Of a DNA stretch of 64,000 nucleotides, positions 50,520-62,831 are shown piece by piece. The translations under genes were made by a program, and so were the position numbers. The DNA lies in contig NW_027488370.1 of NCBI RefSeq assembly GCF_051014445.1, forward strand, positions 2,294,001 through 2,358,000, read 5' to 3'. The notes beneath the pieces are model-generated. The model did no database searches. It saw nothing but the letters and a program-made list of their open reading frames with translations, and was not told the DNA's origin. Each line of letters starts with the position of its first letter. Position 1 is the stretch's first letter. The DNA comes from Colletes latitarsis (Eukaryota > Arthropoda > Insecta > Hymenoptera > Colletidae).

Positions 50520-53335
50520 CTGGTTTCGATCAATATTTTTGAGGATAACGCATGTTAGGTCTAGGTTAGGCCGTGGATTTTCACTCATCAGACTCATACT
50601 TTCGCAGTTTTTACATACATGTTGGCCTGATCGGGGGTTTTTTCTGCTTTGGATCACGTAGTGAAGTGGTACCACACTGAAGCAGTCCATTAAACCTGGT
50701 TTCGATCAATATTTTAGAGGATAACGCATGTTAGGTTTGGGTTACGTCTAGGATTTGCCCTCATCAGGCTCATACTTTCGCATATTTCTCATACTTCATG
50801 GCTAGATCCTGGGCTGTTTCTGGATTGTATCACGTAGTAATGTGGTACCACGCTGAAACAGTCAATTAATCCTGGTTTCGATCAATATTTTAGAGGATAA
50901 CGCAAGTTAGGTCTGGGATAGGTCTGGGATTCGCCCTCATCAGGCTCATACTTTCGCGTTTTTCACATACTTGTTGAACTGATCCTGGGTTTTTTCTGGT
51001 TTGGATCACGTACCAATGTGGTACCACACTGAAACAGTCGAATAAACCTGGTTTCGATCAATATTTTAGAGGATAACGCAAGTTTGGTCTGGGATAGGTC
51101 TGGGATTTGCCCTCATCAGGCTCATACTTTCGCGTTTTTCACATACTTGTTGAACAGATCCTGGGTTTTTTCTGGTTTGGGTCACGTAGTAATGTAGTAC
51201 CACTCTGAAACAGTCGATTAAACCAGGTTTCGATCAATATTTTTGAGGATAACGCATGTTAGGTCCAGGTTAGGTCTGGGATTTTCACTCATCAGACTCA
51301 TACTTTCGCATTCTTCACATACTTGTTGAACGGATCCTGGGTTTTTTCTGGTTTGGATCACGCAGTAATGTGGGACCACACTGAAACAATCAATTAAACC
51401 TGGTCTTGATAAATATTTTAGAGGATAACGCAAGTTTGGTCTGGGATAGGTCTGGGATTTGCCCTCATCAGGCTCATACTTTCGCGTTTTTCACATACTT
51501 CATGGCTAGATCCTGGGCTGTTTCTGGATTGTATCACGTAGTAATGTGGTACCACGCTGAAACAGTCGATTAAACCTGGTTTCGATCAATATTTTAGAGG
51601 ATCACGCAAGTTTGGTCTGGGATAGGTCTGGGATTCGCCCTCATCAGGCTCATACTTTCGCGTTTTTCACATACTTGTTGAACTGATCCTGGGGTTTTTC
51701 TGGTTTGGATCACGTAGTAATGTGGGACCACACTGAAACAATCAATTAAACCTGGTCTTGATAAATATTTTAGAGGATAACGCAAGTTTGGTCTGGGATA
51801 GGTCTGGGATTTGCCCTCATCAGGCTCATACTTTCGCGTTTTTCACATACTTGTTGAACGGATCCTGGGTTTTTTCTGGTTTGGATCACGTAGTAATGTG
51901 GGACCAGACTGAAACAGTCAATTAAACCTGGTTTTGATCAATATTTTAGAGAATAATTCATGTTAGGTCTAGGTTAGGTCTGGGATTTGCTCTCATCAGG
52001 CTCATACTTTCGCATATTTCTCATACTTCACGGCTAGATCCGGGGCTGTTTCTGGATTGTATCACGTAGTAATGTGGTACCACGCTGAAACAGTCAATTA
52101 AACCTGGTTTCGTTGAATCATTTTAGAGGATAACGCTAGTTAGGTCTGGGATAGGTCTGGGATTTGCCCTCAGCAGGCTCATACTTTCGCGTTTTTCACA
52201 TACTTGTTGAACAGATCCTGGGTTTTTTCTGGTTTGCGTCACGTAGTAGTGCGGTACCACACTGAAACAGTCGATTAAACCAGGTTTCGTTCAATATTTT
52301 TGAGGATAATGCATGTTAGGTCTAGGTTAGGCCGGGGATTTTCACTCATCAGACTCATACTTTCGCATTCTTCACATACTTATTGAACGGATCCTGGGTT
52401 TTTACTGGATTGGATCACGTAGTAATGTGGCACCACACTGAAACAGTCAATTAAACCTGGTTTCGATCAATATTTTTGAGGATAATGCATGTTAGGTCTA
52501 GGTTAGGCCTGGGATTTTCACTCATCAGACTCATACTTTCGCGTTTTTCACATACTTGTTGAACAGATCCTGGGTTTTTTCTGGTTTGCGTCACGTAGTA
52601 GTGCGGTACCACACTGAAACAGTCGATTAAACCAGGTTTCGTTCAATATTTTTGAGGATAATGCATGTTAGGTCTAGGTTAGGCCGGGGATTTTCACTCA
52701 TCAGACTCATACTTTCGCATTCTTCACATACTTATTGAACGGATCCTGGGTTTTTACTGGATTGGATCACGTAGTAATGTGGCACCACACTGAAACAGTC
52801 AATTAAACCTGGTTTCGATCAATATTTTTGAGGATAATGCATGTTAGGTCTAGGTTAGGCCTGGGATTTTCACTCATCAGACTCATACTTTCGCATTCTT
52901 CACATACTTGTGAAAGGATTCTGGGTTTTTTCTGGTTTGTATCACGTAGTAATGTGGGACCACACTGAAACAATCAATTAAACCTGGTCATGATAAATAT
53001 TTTAGAGGATAACGCATGTTAGGTCTGTGTTAGGTCTAGTATTTGCCCTCGTCAGGCTCATACTTTCGCATATTTCTCATACTTCATGCCTAGATCCTGG
53101 GCTATTTCTGGATTGGATCACGTAGTAATGTGGTACCACACTGAAACAGTCAATTAAACCTGGTTTTGATCAATATTTTAGAGAATAATTCATGTTATGT
53201 CTAGGTTAGTTCTGGGATTTGCTCTCATCAGGCTCATACTTTCGCGTTTTTCACATACTTGTTGAACTGATACTGGGTTTTTTCTGGTTTGGATCACGTA
53301 GCAATGTGGTACCACACTGAATCATTCGATTAAAC
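50520..53335 (+). repeat. 14-monomer tandem unit, copy 2, grown to 16 monomers
   Basis: Second copy of the 48,057 unit. From about 52,524 the offset becomes 2,816 (16 x 176), because a two-monomer piece is duplicated inside it. It ends where copy 1 ends, at CTGAATCATTCGATTAAACC (50,501 and 53,317). There copy 1 runs into the start of copy 2 while copy 2 runs into different sequence, which makes the duplication boundaries unusually clear. Confidence 0.87.
52172..52875 (+). repeat. Tandem dimer (352 bp) nested in copy 2
   Basis: GGTTTGCGTCACGTAGTAGT occurs at 52,231 and 52,583, exactly 352 bp apart, and the surrounding 352 bp unit is repeated once with no difference noticed. Copy 1 of the 14-monomer unit has the dimer only once (around 49,770-50,090). 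This event is therefore younger than the 2.46 kb duplication. Confidence 0.87.
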
Positions 53336-54290
53336 CTGGTTTCGATCAATATTTTAGAGGATAACGCATGTTAGGTCTGGGTTAGGTCTAGGATTTGCCC
53401 TCGTCACGCTCATACTTTCGCATATTTCTCATACTTCATGCCTAGATCCTGGGCTATTTCTGGATTGGATCACGTAGTAACGTGGTACCACGCTGAAACT
53501 GTCAATTAAACCTGGTTTGGATCAATATTTTATAGGATAACGCAAGTTAGGTCTGGGATAGGCCTGGGATTTGCCCTCATCAGGCTCATACTTTCGCGTT
53601 TTTCACATACTTGTTGAACAGATCCTGCGTTTTTTCTGGTTTGGGTCACGTAGTAATGTGGTACCACACTGAAACAGTCGATTAAACCAGGTTTCGATCA
53701 ATATTTTTGAGGATAATGCATGTTAGGTCTAGGTTAGGCCTGGGATTTTCACTCATCAGACTCATACTTTCGCATTCTTCACATACTTGTTGAACGGATC
53801 CTGGGTTTTTTCTGGTTTGGATCACGTAGTAATGTGGTACCACACTGAAACAGTCGATTAAACCAGGTTTCGATCAATATTTTAGAGGACAACGCATGTT
53901 AGGTCTAGGTTAGGCCTGGGATTTGCCTTCATCAGGGTCATTCTTTCGCATATTTCTCATACTTCATGGCTAGATCCTGGGCTGTTTCTGGATTGGATCA
54001 CGTAGTAATGTGGTACCACACTGAAACAGTCAATTAAACCTGGTTTTGATCAGTATTTTAGAGAATAATTCATGTTAGGTCTAGGTTAGGTCTGGGATTT
54101 GCTCTCATCAGGCTCATACCTTCGCATATTTCTCATACTTCATGGCTAGATCCCGGGCTGTTTCTGGATTGTATCACGTAGTAATGTGGTACCACGCTGA
54201 AACAGTCAATTGAACCTGGTTTCGTTCAATATTTTAGAGGATAACGCAAGTTAGGTCTGGGATAGGTCTGGGATTTTCACTCATCAGACT
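53240..54290 (+). repeat. 1.05-kb block copied at 58,345-59,390
   Basis: Offset 5,105 (29 x 176 plus 1). Shared markers are CTGAATCATTCG, CTCGTCACGCTC, TAACGTGGTACCACGCTG, TTTTATAGGATAACGC, CATACCTTCGC, GATCCCGGG and GTTCAATATTTTAGAGG. The left part overlaps the end of the 14-monomer unit, so that unit's right boundary was later itself duplicated. Confidence 0.83.
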
Positions 54291-55072
54291 CATACTTTCG
54301 CATTCTTCACATACTTGTTGAACGGATCCTGGGTTTTTTCTGGTTTGGATCACGTAGTAATGTGGTACCACACAGAAACGGTTAATTAAACCTGGTTTCG
54401 ATCAATATTTTTGAGGATAACGCATGTTAGGTCTAGGTTAGGCCGGGGATTTTCACTCATCAGACTCATACTTTCGCAGTTTTAACATACATGTTGGCCT
54501 GATCGAGGGTTTTTTCTGCTTTGGATCACGTAGTGAAGTGGTACCACACTGAAGCAGTCCATTAAACCTGGTTTCGATCAATATTTTAGAGGATAACGCA
54601 TGTTAGGTTTGGGTTACGTCTAGGATTTGCCCTCATCAGGCTCATACTTTCGCATATTTCTCATACTTCATGGCTAGATCCTGGGCTGTTTCTGGATTGT
54701 ATCACGTAGTAATGTGGTACCACGCTGAAACAGTCAATTAATCCTGGTTTCGATCAATATTTTTGAGGATAACGCATGTTAGGTCCAGGTTAGGTCTGGG
54801 ATTTTCACTCATCAGACTCATACTTTCGCATTCTTCACATACTTGTTGAACGGATCCTGTGTTTTTTCTGGTTTGGATCACGCAGTAATGTGGGACCACA
54901 CTGAAACAATCAATTAAACCTGGTCTTGATAAATATTTTAGAGGATAACGCAAGTTTGGTCTGGGATAGGTCTGGGATTTGCCCTCATCAGGCTCATACT
55001 TTCGCGTTTTTCACATACTTCATGGCTAGATCCTGGGCTGTTTCTGGATTGTATCACGTAGTAATGTGGTAC
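54291..55072 (+). repeat. Ordinary monomers leading into the trimer repeat
   Basis: Four to five monomers related to 48,060-48,450 and 48,755-49,090 (GCAGTTTTAACATACATG, TTTGGGTTACG, GCATGTTAGGTCC, CTTCATGGCTAG). One difference from the other copies of the last type is CCTGTGTTTTTTC near 54,858. No gene. Confidence 0.75.
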
Positions 55073-56470
55073 CACGCTGAAACAGTCAATTAAACCTGGT
55101 TTCGATCAATATTTTAGAGGATAACGCAAGTTTGGTCTGGGATAGGTCTGGGATTCGCCCTCATCAGGCTCATACTTTCGCGTTTTTCACATACTTGTTG
55201 AACTGATCCTGGGTTTTTTCTGGTTTGGATCACGTAGTTATGTGGGACCACACTGAAACAATCAATTAAACCTGGTCTTGATAAATATTTTAGAGGATAA
55301 CGCAAGTTTGGTCTGGGATAGGTCTGGGATTTGCCCTCATCAGGCTCATACTTTCGCGTTTTTCACATACTTGTTGAACTGATCCTGGGTTTTTTCTGGT
55401 TTGGATCACGTAGTAATGTGGGACCACACTGAAACAATCAATTAAACCTGGTCTTGATAAATATTTTAGAGGATAACGCAAGTTTGGTCTGGGATAGGTC
55501 TGGGATTTGCCCTCATCAGGCTCATACTTTCGCGTTTTTCACATACTTGTTGAACGGATCCTGGGTTTTTTCTGGTTTGGATCACGTAGTAATGTGGTAC
55601 CACGCTGAAACAGTCAATTAAACCTGGTTCCGATCAATATTTTAGAGGATAACGCAAGTTTGGTCTGGGATAGGTCTGGGATTCGCCCTCATCAGGCTCA
55701 TACTTTCGCGTTTTTCACATACTTGCTGAACTGATCCTGGGTTTTTTCTGGTTTGGATCACGTAGTAATGTGGGACCACACTGAAACAATCAATTAAACC
55801 TGGTCTTGATAAATATTTTAGAGGATAACGCAAGTTTGGTCTGGGATAGGTCTGGGATTTGCCCTCATCAGGCTCATACTTTCGCGTTTTTCACATACTT
55901 GTTGAGCGGATCCTGGGTTTTTTCTGGTTTGGATCACGTAGTAATGTGGGACCACACTGAAACAATCAATTAAACCTGGTCTTGATAAATATTTTAGAGG
56001 ATAACGCAAGTTTGGTCTGGGATAGGTCTGGGATTTGCCCTCATCAGGCTCATACTTTCGCGTTTTTCACATACTTGTTGAACGGATCCTGGGTTTTTTC
56101 TGGTTTGGATCACGTAGTAATGTGGTACCACGCTGAAACAGTCAATTAAACCTGGTTCCGATCAATATTTTAGAGGATAACGCAAGTTTGGTCTGGGATA
56201 GGTCTGGGATTCGCCCTCATCAGGCTCATACTTTCGCGTTTTTCACATACTTGCTGAACTGATCCTGGGTTTTTTCTGGTTTGGATCACGTAGTAATGTG
56301 GGACCACACTGAAACAATCAATTAAACCTGGTCTTGATAAATATTTTAGAGGATAACGCAAGTTTGGTCTGGGATAGGTCTGGGATTTGCCCTCATCAGG
56401 CTCATACTTTCGCGTTTTTCACATACTTGTTGAACGGATCCTGGGTTTTTTCTGGTTTGGATCACGTAGT
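55073..56470 (+). repeat. 3-monomer higher-order repeat (528 bp)
   Basis: CACGCTGAAACAG recurs at 55,073, 55,601 and 56,129, exactly 528 bp apart, giving two full trimers and most of a third. Each trimer has one monomer with GATTCGCCC and two with GATTTGCCC. The second and third share GGTTCCGATC and CTTGCTGAAC, which the first lacks (GGTTTCGATC, CTTGTTGAAC), so the third was most likely copied from the second or the reverse. This is the most uniform stretch of the window. Confidence 0.9.
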
Positions 56471-56479
56471 AATGTGGGA

Positions 56480-57275
56480 CCACACTGAAACAGTCAATTA
56501 AACCTGATTTTGATCAATATTTTAGAGAATAATTCATGTTAGGTCTAGGTTAGGTCTGGGATTTGCTCTCATCAGGCTCATACTTTCACATATTTCTCAT
56601 ACTTCACGGCTAGATCCGGGGCTGTTTCTGGATTGTATCACGCAGTAATGTGGTACCACGCTGAAACAGTCAATTAAACCTGGTTTCGTTGAATCATTTT
56701 AGAGGATAACGCTAGTTAGGTCTGGGATAGGTCTGGGATTTGCCCTCAGCAGGCTCATACTTTCGCGTTTTTCACATACTTGTTGAACAGATCCTGGGTT
56801 TTTTCTGGTTTGCGTCACGTAGTAGTGCGGTACCACACTGAAACAGTCGATTAAACCAGGTTTCGTTCAATATTTTTGAGGATAATGCATGTTAGGTCTA
56901 GGTTAGGCCGGGGATTTTCACTCATCAGACTCATACTTTCGCATTCTTCACATACTTATTGAACGGATCCTGGGTTTTTACTGGTGTGCGTCACGTAGTA
57001 GTGCGGTACCACACTGAAACAGTCAATTAAACCTGGTTTCGATCAATATTTTTGAGGATAATGCATGTTAGGTCTAGGTTAGGCCTGGGATTTTCACTCA
57101 TCAGACTCATACTTTCGCATTCTTCACATACTTGTGAAAGGATTCTGGGTTTTTTCTGGTTTGTATCACGTAGTAATGTGGGACCACACTGAAACAATCA
57201 ATTAAACCTGGTCATGATAAATATTTTAGAGGATAACGCATGTTAGGTCTGTGTTAGGTCTAGTATTTGCCCTCG
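56480..57275 (+). repeat. Recurrent cassette, copy 4
   Basis: Matches 49,440-50,250 and 51,903-53,065. It has a hybrid monomer near 56,980-57,010: the expected TTTTTACTGGATTGGATCACG is replaced by TTTTTACTGGTGTGCGTCACG with the TAGTGCGG core taken from the neighbouring monomer type. That looks like a short conversion tract or a crossover inside the monomer. Confidence 0.82.
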
Positions 57276-58344
57276 TCAGGCTCATACGTTCGCACACTTC
57301 ACATACTCGTTGAACAGATCCTGGGTTATTTTCTGGTTTGGATTACATAGTAATGAGGTACCACACTGAAACAGTCGATTAAACCAGGTTTCGATCAATA
57401 TTTTTGAGGATAACGCATGTTAGGTCTAGGTTAGGCCTGGGATTTTCACTCATCAGACTCATACTTTCGCATTCTTCACATACTTGTTGAACGGATCCTG
57501 GGTTTTTACTGGATTGGATCACGTAGTAATGTGGTACCACACTGAAACAGTCAATTAAACCTGGTTTCGATCAATATTTTAGAGGATAACGCAAGTTAGG
57601 TCTGGGATAGGTCTGGGATTTGCCCTCATCAGGCTCATATTTTCGCGTTTTTCACATACTTGTTGAACAGGTCCTGGTTTTTTTCTAGTTTGGATCACGT
57701 AGTAGTGTGGTACCACACTGAAACAGTCCATTAAACCTGGTTTGGATCAATATTTTAGAGGATAACGCATGTTAGGTCTAGGTTACGTCTGGGATTTTCA
57801 CTCATCAGGCTCATACTTTCGCGTTTTTCACATACTTGTTGAACAGATCCTGAGTTTTTTCTGGTTTGGGTCGCGCAGTAATGTGGTACCACACTGAAAC
57901 AGTCGATTAAACCAGGTTTCGATCAATATTTTTGAGGATAACGCATGTTAGGTCTAGGTTAGGCCAGGGATTTTCACTCATCAGACTCATACTTTCGCAT
58001 TCTTCACATACTTGTTGAACGGATCCTGAGTTTATTCTGGTTTGGATCACGTAGTAATGTGGGACCACGCTGAACCAATCAATTAAACCTGGTTTCGATC
58101 AATACTTTAGAGAGTAATTCATGTTAGGCCTAGGTTAGGTCTAGGATTTGCCCTCATCAGGCTCATGCTTTCGCATATTTCTCATACTTCATGGCTAGAA
58201 CCTGGGCTGTTTCTGGATTGTATCACGTAGTAGTGTGGTACCACACTGAAACAGTCCATTAAACCTGGTTTGGATCAATATTTTAGAGGATAACGCATGT
58301 TAGGTCTAGGTTACGTCTGGGATTTTCACTCATCAGGCTCATAC
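57276..58344 (+). repeat. Mosaic monomers, part repeated at 59,708-60,040
   Basis: 57,420-57,750 matches 59,708-60,040 at an offset of 2,288 (13 x 176), sharing GAACAGGTCCTGG, TTTTTTTCTAGTTTGG and CATATTTTCGCG. The start (57,285-57,350) has the CGCACACTTCACATACTCG type also found at 46,556 and 62,224. 57,740-57,810 and 58,255-58,330 carry TTTGGATCAATATTTTAG with GGTTACGTCTGGG. Confidence 0.72.
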
Positions 58345-59390
58345 TTTCGCGTTTTTCACATACTTGTTGAACTGATACTGGGTTTTTTCTGGTTTGGATC
58401 ACGTAGCAATGTGGTACCACACTGAATCATTCGATTAAACCTGGTTTCGATCAATATTTTAGAGGATAACGCATGTTAGGTCTGGGTTAGGTCTAGGATT
58501 TGCCCTCGTCACGCTCATACTTTCGCATATTTCTCATACTTCATGCCTAGATCCTGGGCTATTTCTGGATTGGATTACGTAGTAACGTGGTACCACGCTG
58601 AAACTGTCAGTTAAACCTGGTTTGGATCAATATTTTATAGGATAACGCAAGTTAGGTCTGGGATAGGTCTGGGATTTGCCCTCATCAGACTCATACTTTC
58701 GCGTTTTTCACATACTTGTCGAACAGATCCTGGGTTTTTTCTGGTTTGGGTCACGTAGTAATGTGGTACCACACTGAAACAGTCGATTAAACCAGGTTTC
58801 GATCAATATTTTTGAGGATAATGCATGTTAGGTCTAGGTTAGGCCTGGGATTTTCACTCATCAGACTCATACTTTCGCATTCTTCACATACTTGTTGAAC
58901 GGATCCTGGGTTTTTTCTGGTTTGGATCACGTAGTAATGTGGTACCACACTGAAACAGTCGATTAAACCAGGTTTCGATCAATATTTTAGAGGACAACGC
59001 ATGTTAGGTCTAGGTTAGGCCTGGGATTTGCCTTCATCAGTGTCATTCTTTCGCATATTTCTCATACTTCATGGCTAGATCCTGGGCTGTTTCTGGATTG
59101 GATCACGTAGTAATGTGGTACCACAGTGAAACAGTCAATTAAACCTGGTTTTGATCAGTATTTTAGAGAATAATTCATGTTAGGTCTAGGTTAGGTCTGG
59201 GATTTGCTCTCATCAGGCTCATACCTTCGCATATTTCTCATACTTCATGGCTAGATCCCGGGCTGTTTCTGGATTGTATCACGTAGTAATGTGGTACCAC
59301 GCTGAAACAGTCAATTGAACCTGGTTTCGTTCAATATTTTAGAGGATAACGCAAGTTAGGTCTGGGATAGGTCTGGGATTTGCCCTCAGC
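58345..59390 (+). repeat. Copy of 53,240-54,290
   Basis: Second copy at offset 5,105. Differences seen include GGATTACGTAG for GGATCACGTAG near 58,573, CATCAGTGTCATTC for CATCAGGGTCATTC near 59,038, and CACAGTGAAAC for CACACTGAAAC near 59,123. No indel was noticed within it. Confidence 0.82.
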
Positions 59391-60359
59391 AGGCTCATAC
59401 TTTCGCGTTTTTGACATACTTGTTGAACAGATCCTGGGTCATTTCTGGTTTGGGTCACGTAGTAATGTGGTACCACGCTGAAGCATTCAATGAAACCTGG
59501 TCTGGAAAAATATTTTAGAGGATAACGCATGTTAGGTCTAGGTTAGCCCTGGGATTTTCACTCATCAGACTCATACCTTCGCATTCTTCACATACTTGTT
59601 GAACGGATCCTGTGTATTTTCTGGTTTGGTTCACGTAGTAATGTGGTACCACACTGAAACATTCAATTAAACCTGGTCTTGATAAATATTTTAGAAGATA
59701 ACGCATGTTAGGTCTAGGTTAGGCCTGGGATTTTCACTCATCAGACTCATACTTTCGCATTCTTCACATACTTGTTGAACGGATCCTGGGTTTTTACTGG
59801 ATTGGATCACGTAGTAATGTGGTACCACACTGAAACAGTCAATTAAACCTGGTTTCGATCAATATTTTAGAGGATAACGCAAGTTAGGTCTGGGATAGGT
59901 CTGGGATTTGCCCTCATCAGGCTCATATTTTCGCGTTTTTCACATACTTGTTGAACAGGTCCTGGTTTTTTTCTAGTTTGGATCACGTAGTAGTGTGGTA
60001 CCACACTGAAACAGTCCATTAAACCTGGTTTGGATCAATATTTTAGAGGACAACGCATGTTAAGTCTAGGTTAGGCCTGGGATTTGCCTTCATCAGGGTC
60101 ATACTTTCGCATATTTCTCATTCTTCATGGCTAGATCCTGGGCTGTTTCTGGATTGGATCACGTAGTAATATGGTACCACACTGAAACAGTCAATTAAAC
60201 CCGGTTTTGATCAATATTTTAGAGAATAATTCATGTTAGGTCTAGGTTAGGTCTGGGATTTGCTCTCATCAGGTTCATACTTTCGCATATTTCTCATACT
60301 TCATGGCTAGATCCTGGGCTATTTCTGGTTTGGATCACGTAGTAATGTGGGACCACACT
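59391..60359 (+). repeat. Mixed monomers between two copied blocks
   Basis: About five and a half monomers. Unusual details are TTTTTGACATACTTG (59,410), CTGGGTCATTTCTGG, CTGGTCTGGAAAAATATTTTAG and GTTAGCCCTGGG with CATACCTTCGC. 59,708-60,040 is the copy of 57,420-57,750. No gene. Confidence 0.7.
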
Positions 60360-61105
60360 GAAACAGTCAATTAAACCTGGTTTTGATCAATATTTTAGAG
60401 AATAATTCATGTTAGGTCTAGGTTAGGTCTGGGATTTGCTCTCATCAGGCTCATACTTTCGCATATTTCTCATACTTCACGGCTAGATCCGGGGCTGTTT
60501 CTGGATTGTATCACGTAGTAATGTGGTACCACGCTGAAACAGTCAATTAAACCTGGTTTCGTTGAATCATTTTAGAGGATAACCCTAGTTAGGTCTGGGA
60601 TAGGTCTGGGATTTGCCCTCAGCAGGCTCATACTTTCGCGTTTTTCACATACTTGTTGAACAGATCCTGGGTTTTTTCTGGTTTGCGTCACGTAGTAGTG
60701 CGGTACCACACTGAAACAGTCGATTAAACCAGGTTTCGTTCAATATTTTTGAGGATAATGCATGTTAGGTCTAGGTTAGGCCGGGGATTTTCACTCATCA
60801 GACTCATACTTTCGCATTCTTCACATACTTATTGAACGGATCCTGGGTTTTTACTGGATTGGATCACGTAGTAATGTGGCACCACACTGAAACAGTCAAT
60901 TAAACCTGGTTTCGATCAATATATTAGAGAATAATTCATGTTAGGTCTAGGTTAGGTCTGGGATTTGCTCTCATCAGGCTCATTCTTTCGCATATTTCTC
61001 ATACTTGGTGGCTAGATCCAGGCCTTTTTCTGGATTGCATCACGTAGTAATGAAGTACAACACTGAAACAGTCAATTAAACCTGGTTTCCATCAATATTT
61101 TAGAG
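60360..61105 (+). repeat. Recurrent cassette, copy 5, extended match to 37,655-38,400
   Basis: Offset 22,705 (129 x 176 plus 1). Besides the core cassette it shares the following monomer of the 38.2-38.4 kb region (GATCCAGGCCTTTTTC, GAAGTACAACAC), which cassettes at 49, 52 and 56 kb do not have. It also has AACCCTAGTTAGG where other copies have AACGCTAGTTAGG, and ATATATTAGAGAATAATTC near 60,919. Confidence 0.8.
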
Positions 61106-61257
61106 GACAACGCAAGTTAGGTCTGGGATAGGTCTAGGATTCGCCCTCATCAGGCTCATACTTTCGCGTTTTTCACATACTTGTTGAACTGATCCTTGGT
61201 TTTTTCTGGATTGGATCACGTAGTAGTGTGGTACCACACTGAAACAGTCCATTAAAC

Positions 61258-62831
61258 CTGGTTTCGATCACTATTTTAGAGGATAACGCATGTTAGGTCT
61301 GGGTTAGGTCTAGGATTTGCCCTCATCAGGCTCATACTTTCGCGTTTTTCACATACTTGTTGAAGAGATCCTGGGTTTTTTCTGGTTTGGATCACGTAGT
61401 AATGTGGTACCACACTGATGCAGTCCATTAAACCTGGTTTCGATCAATATTTTAGAGAATAATCCATGTTAGTTCTAGGTTAGGTCTGGGATTTGCTTTC
61501 ATCAGGCTCATTCTTTCGCGTATTTCTCATACTTGATGGCTAGATCTTGGGCTTTTTCTGGATTGCATTACGTAGTAATGTAGTACCACACTGAAACAGT
61601 CAATGGAATCTGGTTTCCATCAATATTTTAGAGGACAACGCAAGTTATGTCTGGGATAGGTCTGGGATTTGCCCTCATCAGGGTCATACTTTCGCATTTT
61701 TCACATACTTGTTGAACAGATCCTGGGTTTTTTCTTGTTTGGATCACGTAGTAGTGTGGTACCACACTGAAACAGTCCATAAAACCTGGTTTCGAACAAT
61801 ATTTTAGAGAATAATTCATGTTTGGTCTAGGTTAGGTCTGGGATTTGCTCTCATCAGGCTCATTCTTTCGCATATTTCTCATACTTGATGGCTAGATCCT
61901 GGGCTTTTTCTGGATTGCATCACGTAGTAATGAAGTACAACACTGAAACAGTCAATTAAACCTGTTTTCCATCAATATTTTAGAGGACAACGCAAGTTAG
62001 GTCTGGGAAAGGTCTGGGATTCGCCCTCATCAGGCTCATACTTTCGCGTTTTTCACATACTTGTTGAACTGATCCTGGGTTTTTTCTGGTTTGGATCACG
62101 TATTAATGTGGTACCACACTGAAACAGTCGATTAAACCTGGTTTCGATCAATATTTTAGAGGATAACGCAAGTTAGGTCTGGGATAGGTCTGGGATTTGC
62201 CCTCATCAGACTCATGCTTTCGCACACTTCACATACTCGTTGAACAGATCCTGGGTTATTTTCTGGTTTGGATCACATAGTAATGTGGTACCACACTGAA
62301 ACAGTCGATTAAACCAGGTCTTGATAAATATTTTAGAGGATAACGTATGTTAGATCTGGGTTAGGTCCAGGATTTGCCCTCGTCAGGCTCATACTTTCGC
62401 ATATTTCCAATACTTCATGGCTAGATCCTGGGCTATTTCTGGATTGGATCACGTAGTAATGTGGTACCACACTGAGACGGTCAATTAAACCTGGTTTCGA
62501 TCAATATTTTTGAGGATAACGCATGTTAGGTCTAGGTTAGGCCGGGGATTTGCACTCATCAGACTCATACTTTCGCAGTTTTAACATACATGCTGGCCTG
62601 ATCGAGGGTCTTTTCTGCTTTGGATCACGTAGTGAAGTGGTACCACACTGAAGCAGTCCATTAAACCTGGTTTCGATCAATATTTTAGAGGATAACGCAT
62701 GTTAGGTTTGGGTTAGGTCTAGGATTTGCCCTCATCCGGCTCATACTTTCGCATATTTCTCATACTCCATGGCTAGATCCTGGGCTGTTTCTGGATTGTA
62801 TCACGTAGTAATGTGGTACCACGCTGAAACA
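61258..62831 (+). repeat. Copy of 45,592-47,165
   Basis: Second copy at offset 15,666. Differences noticed include TATTAATGTGG for TAGTAATGTGG (62,101), GGGTCTTTTCTGC for GGGTTTTTTCTGC (about 62,606) and CATCCGGCTC for CATCAGGCTC (about 62,735). It ends near 62,831, where AATTAAACC replaces the AATTAATCC of the other copy and the sequence follows the 55 kb type instead. Confidence 0.85.
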
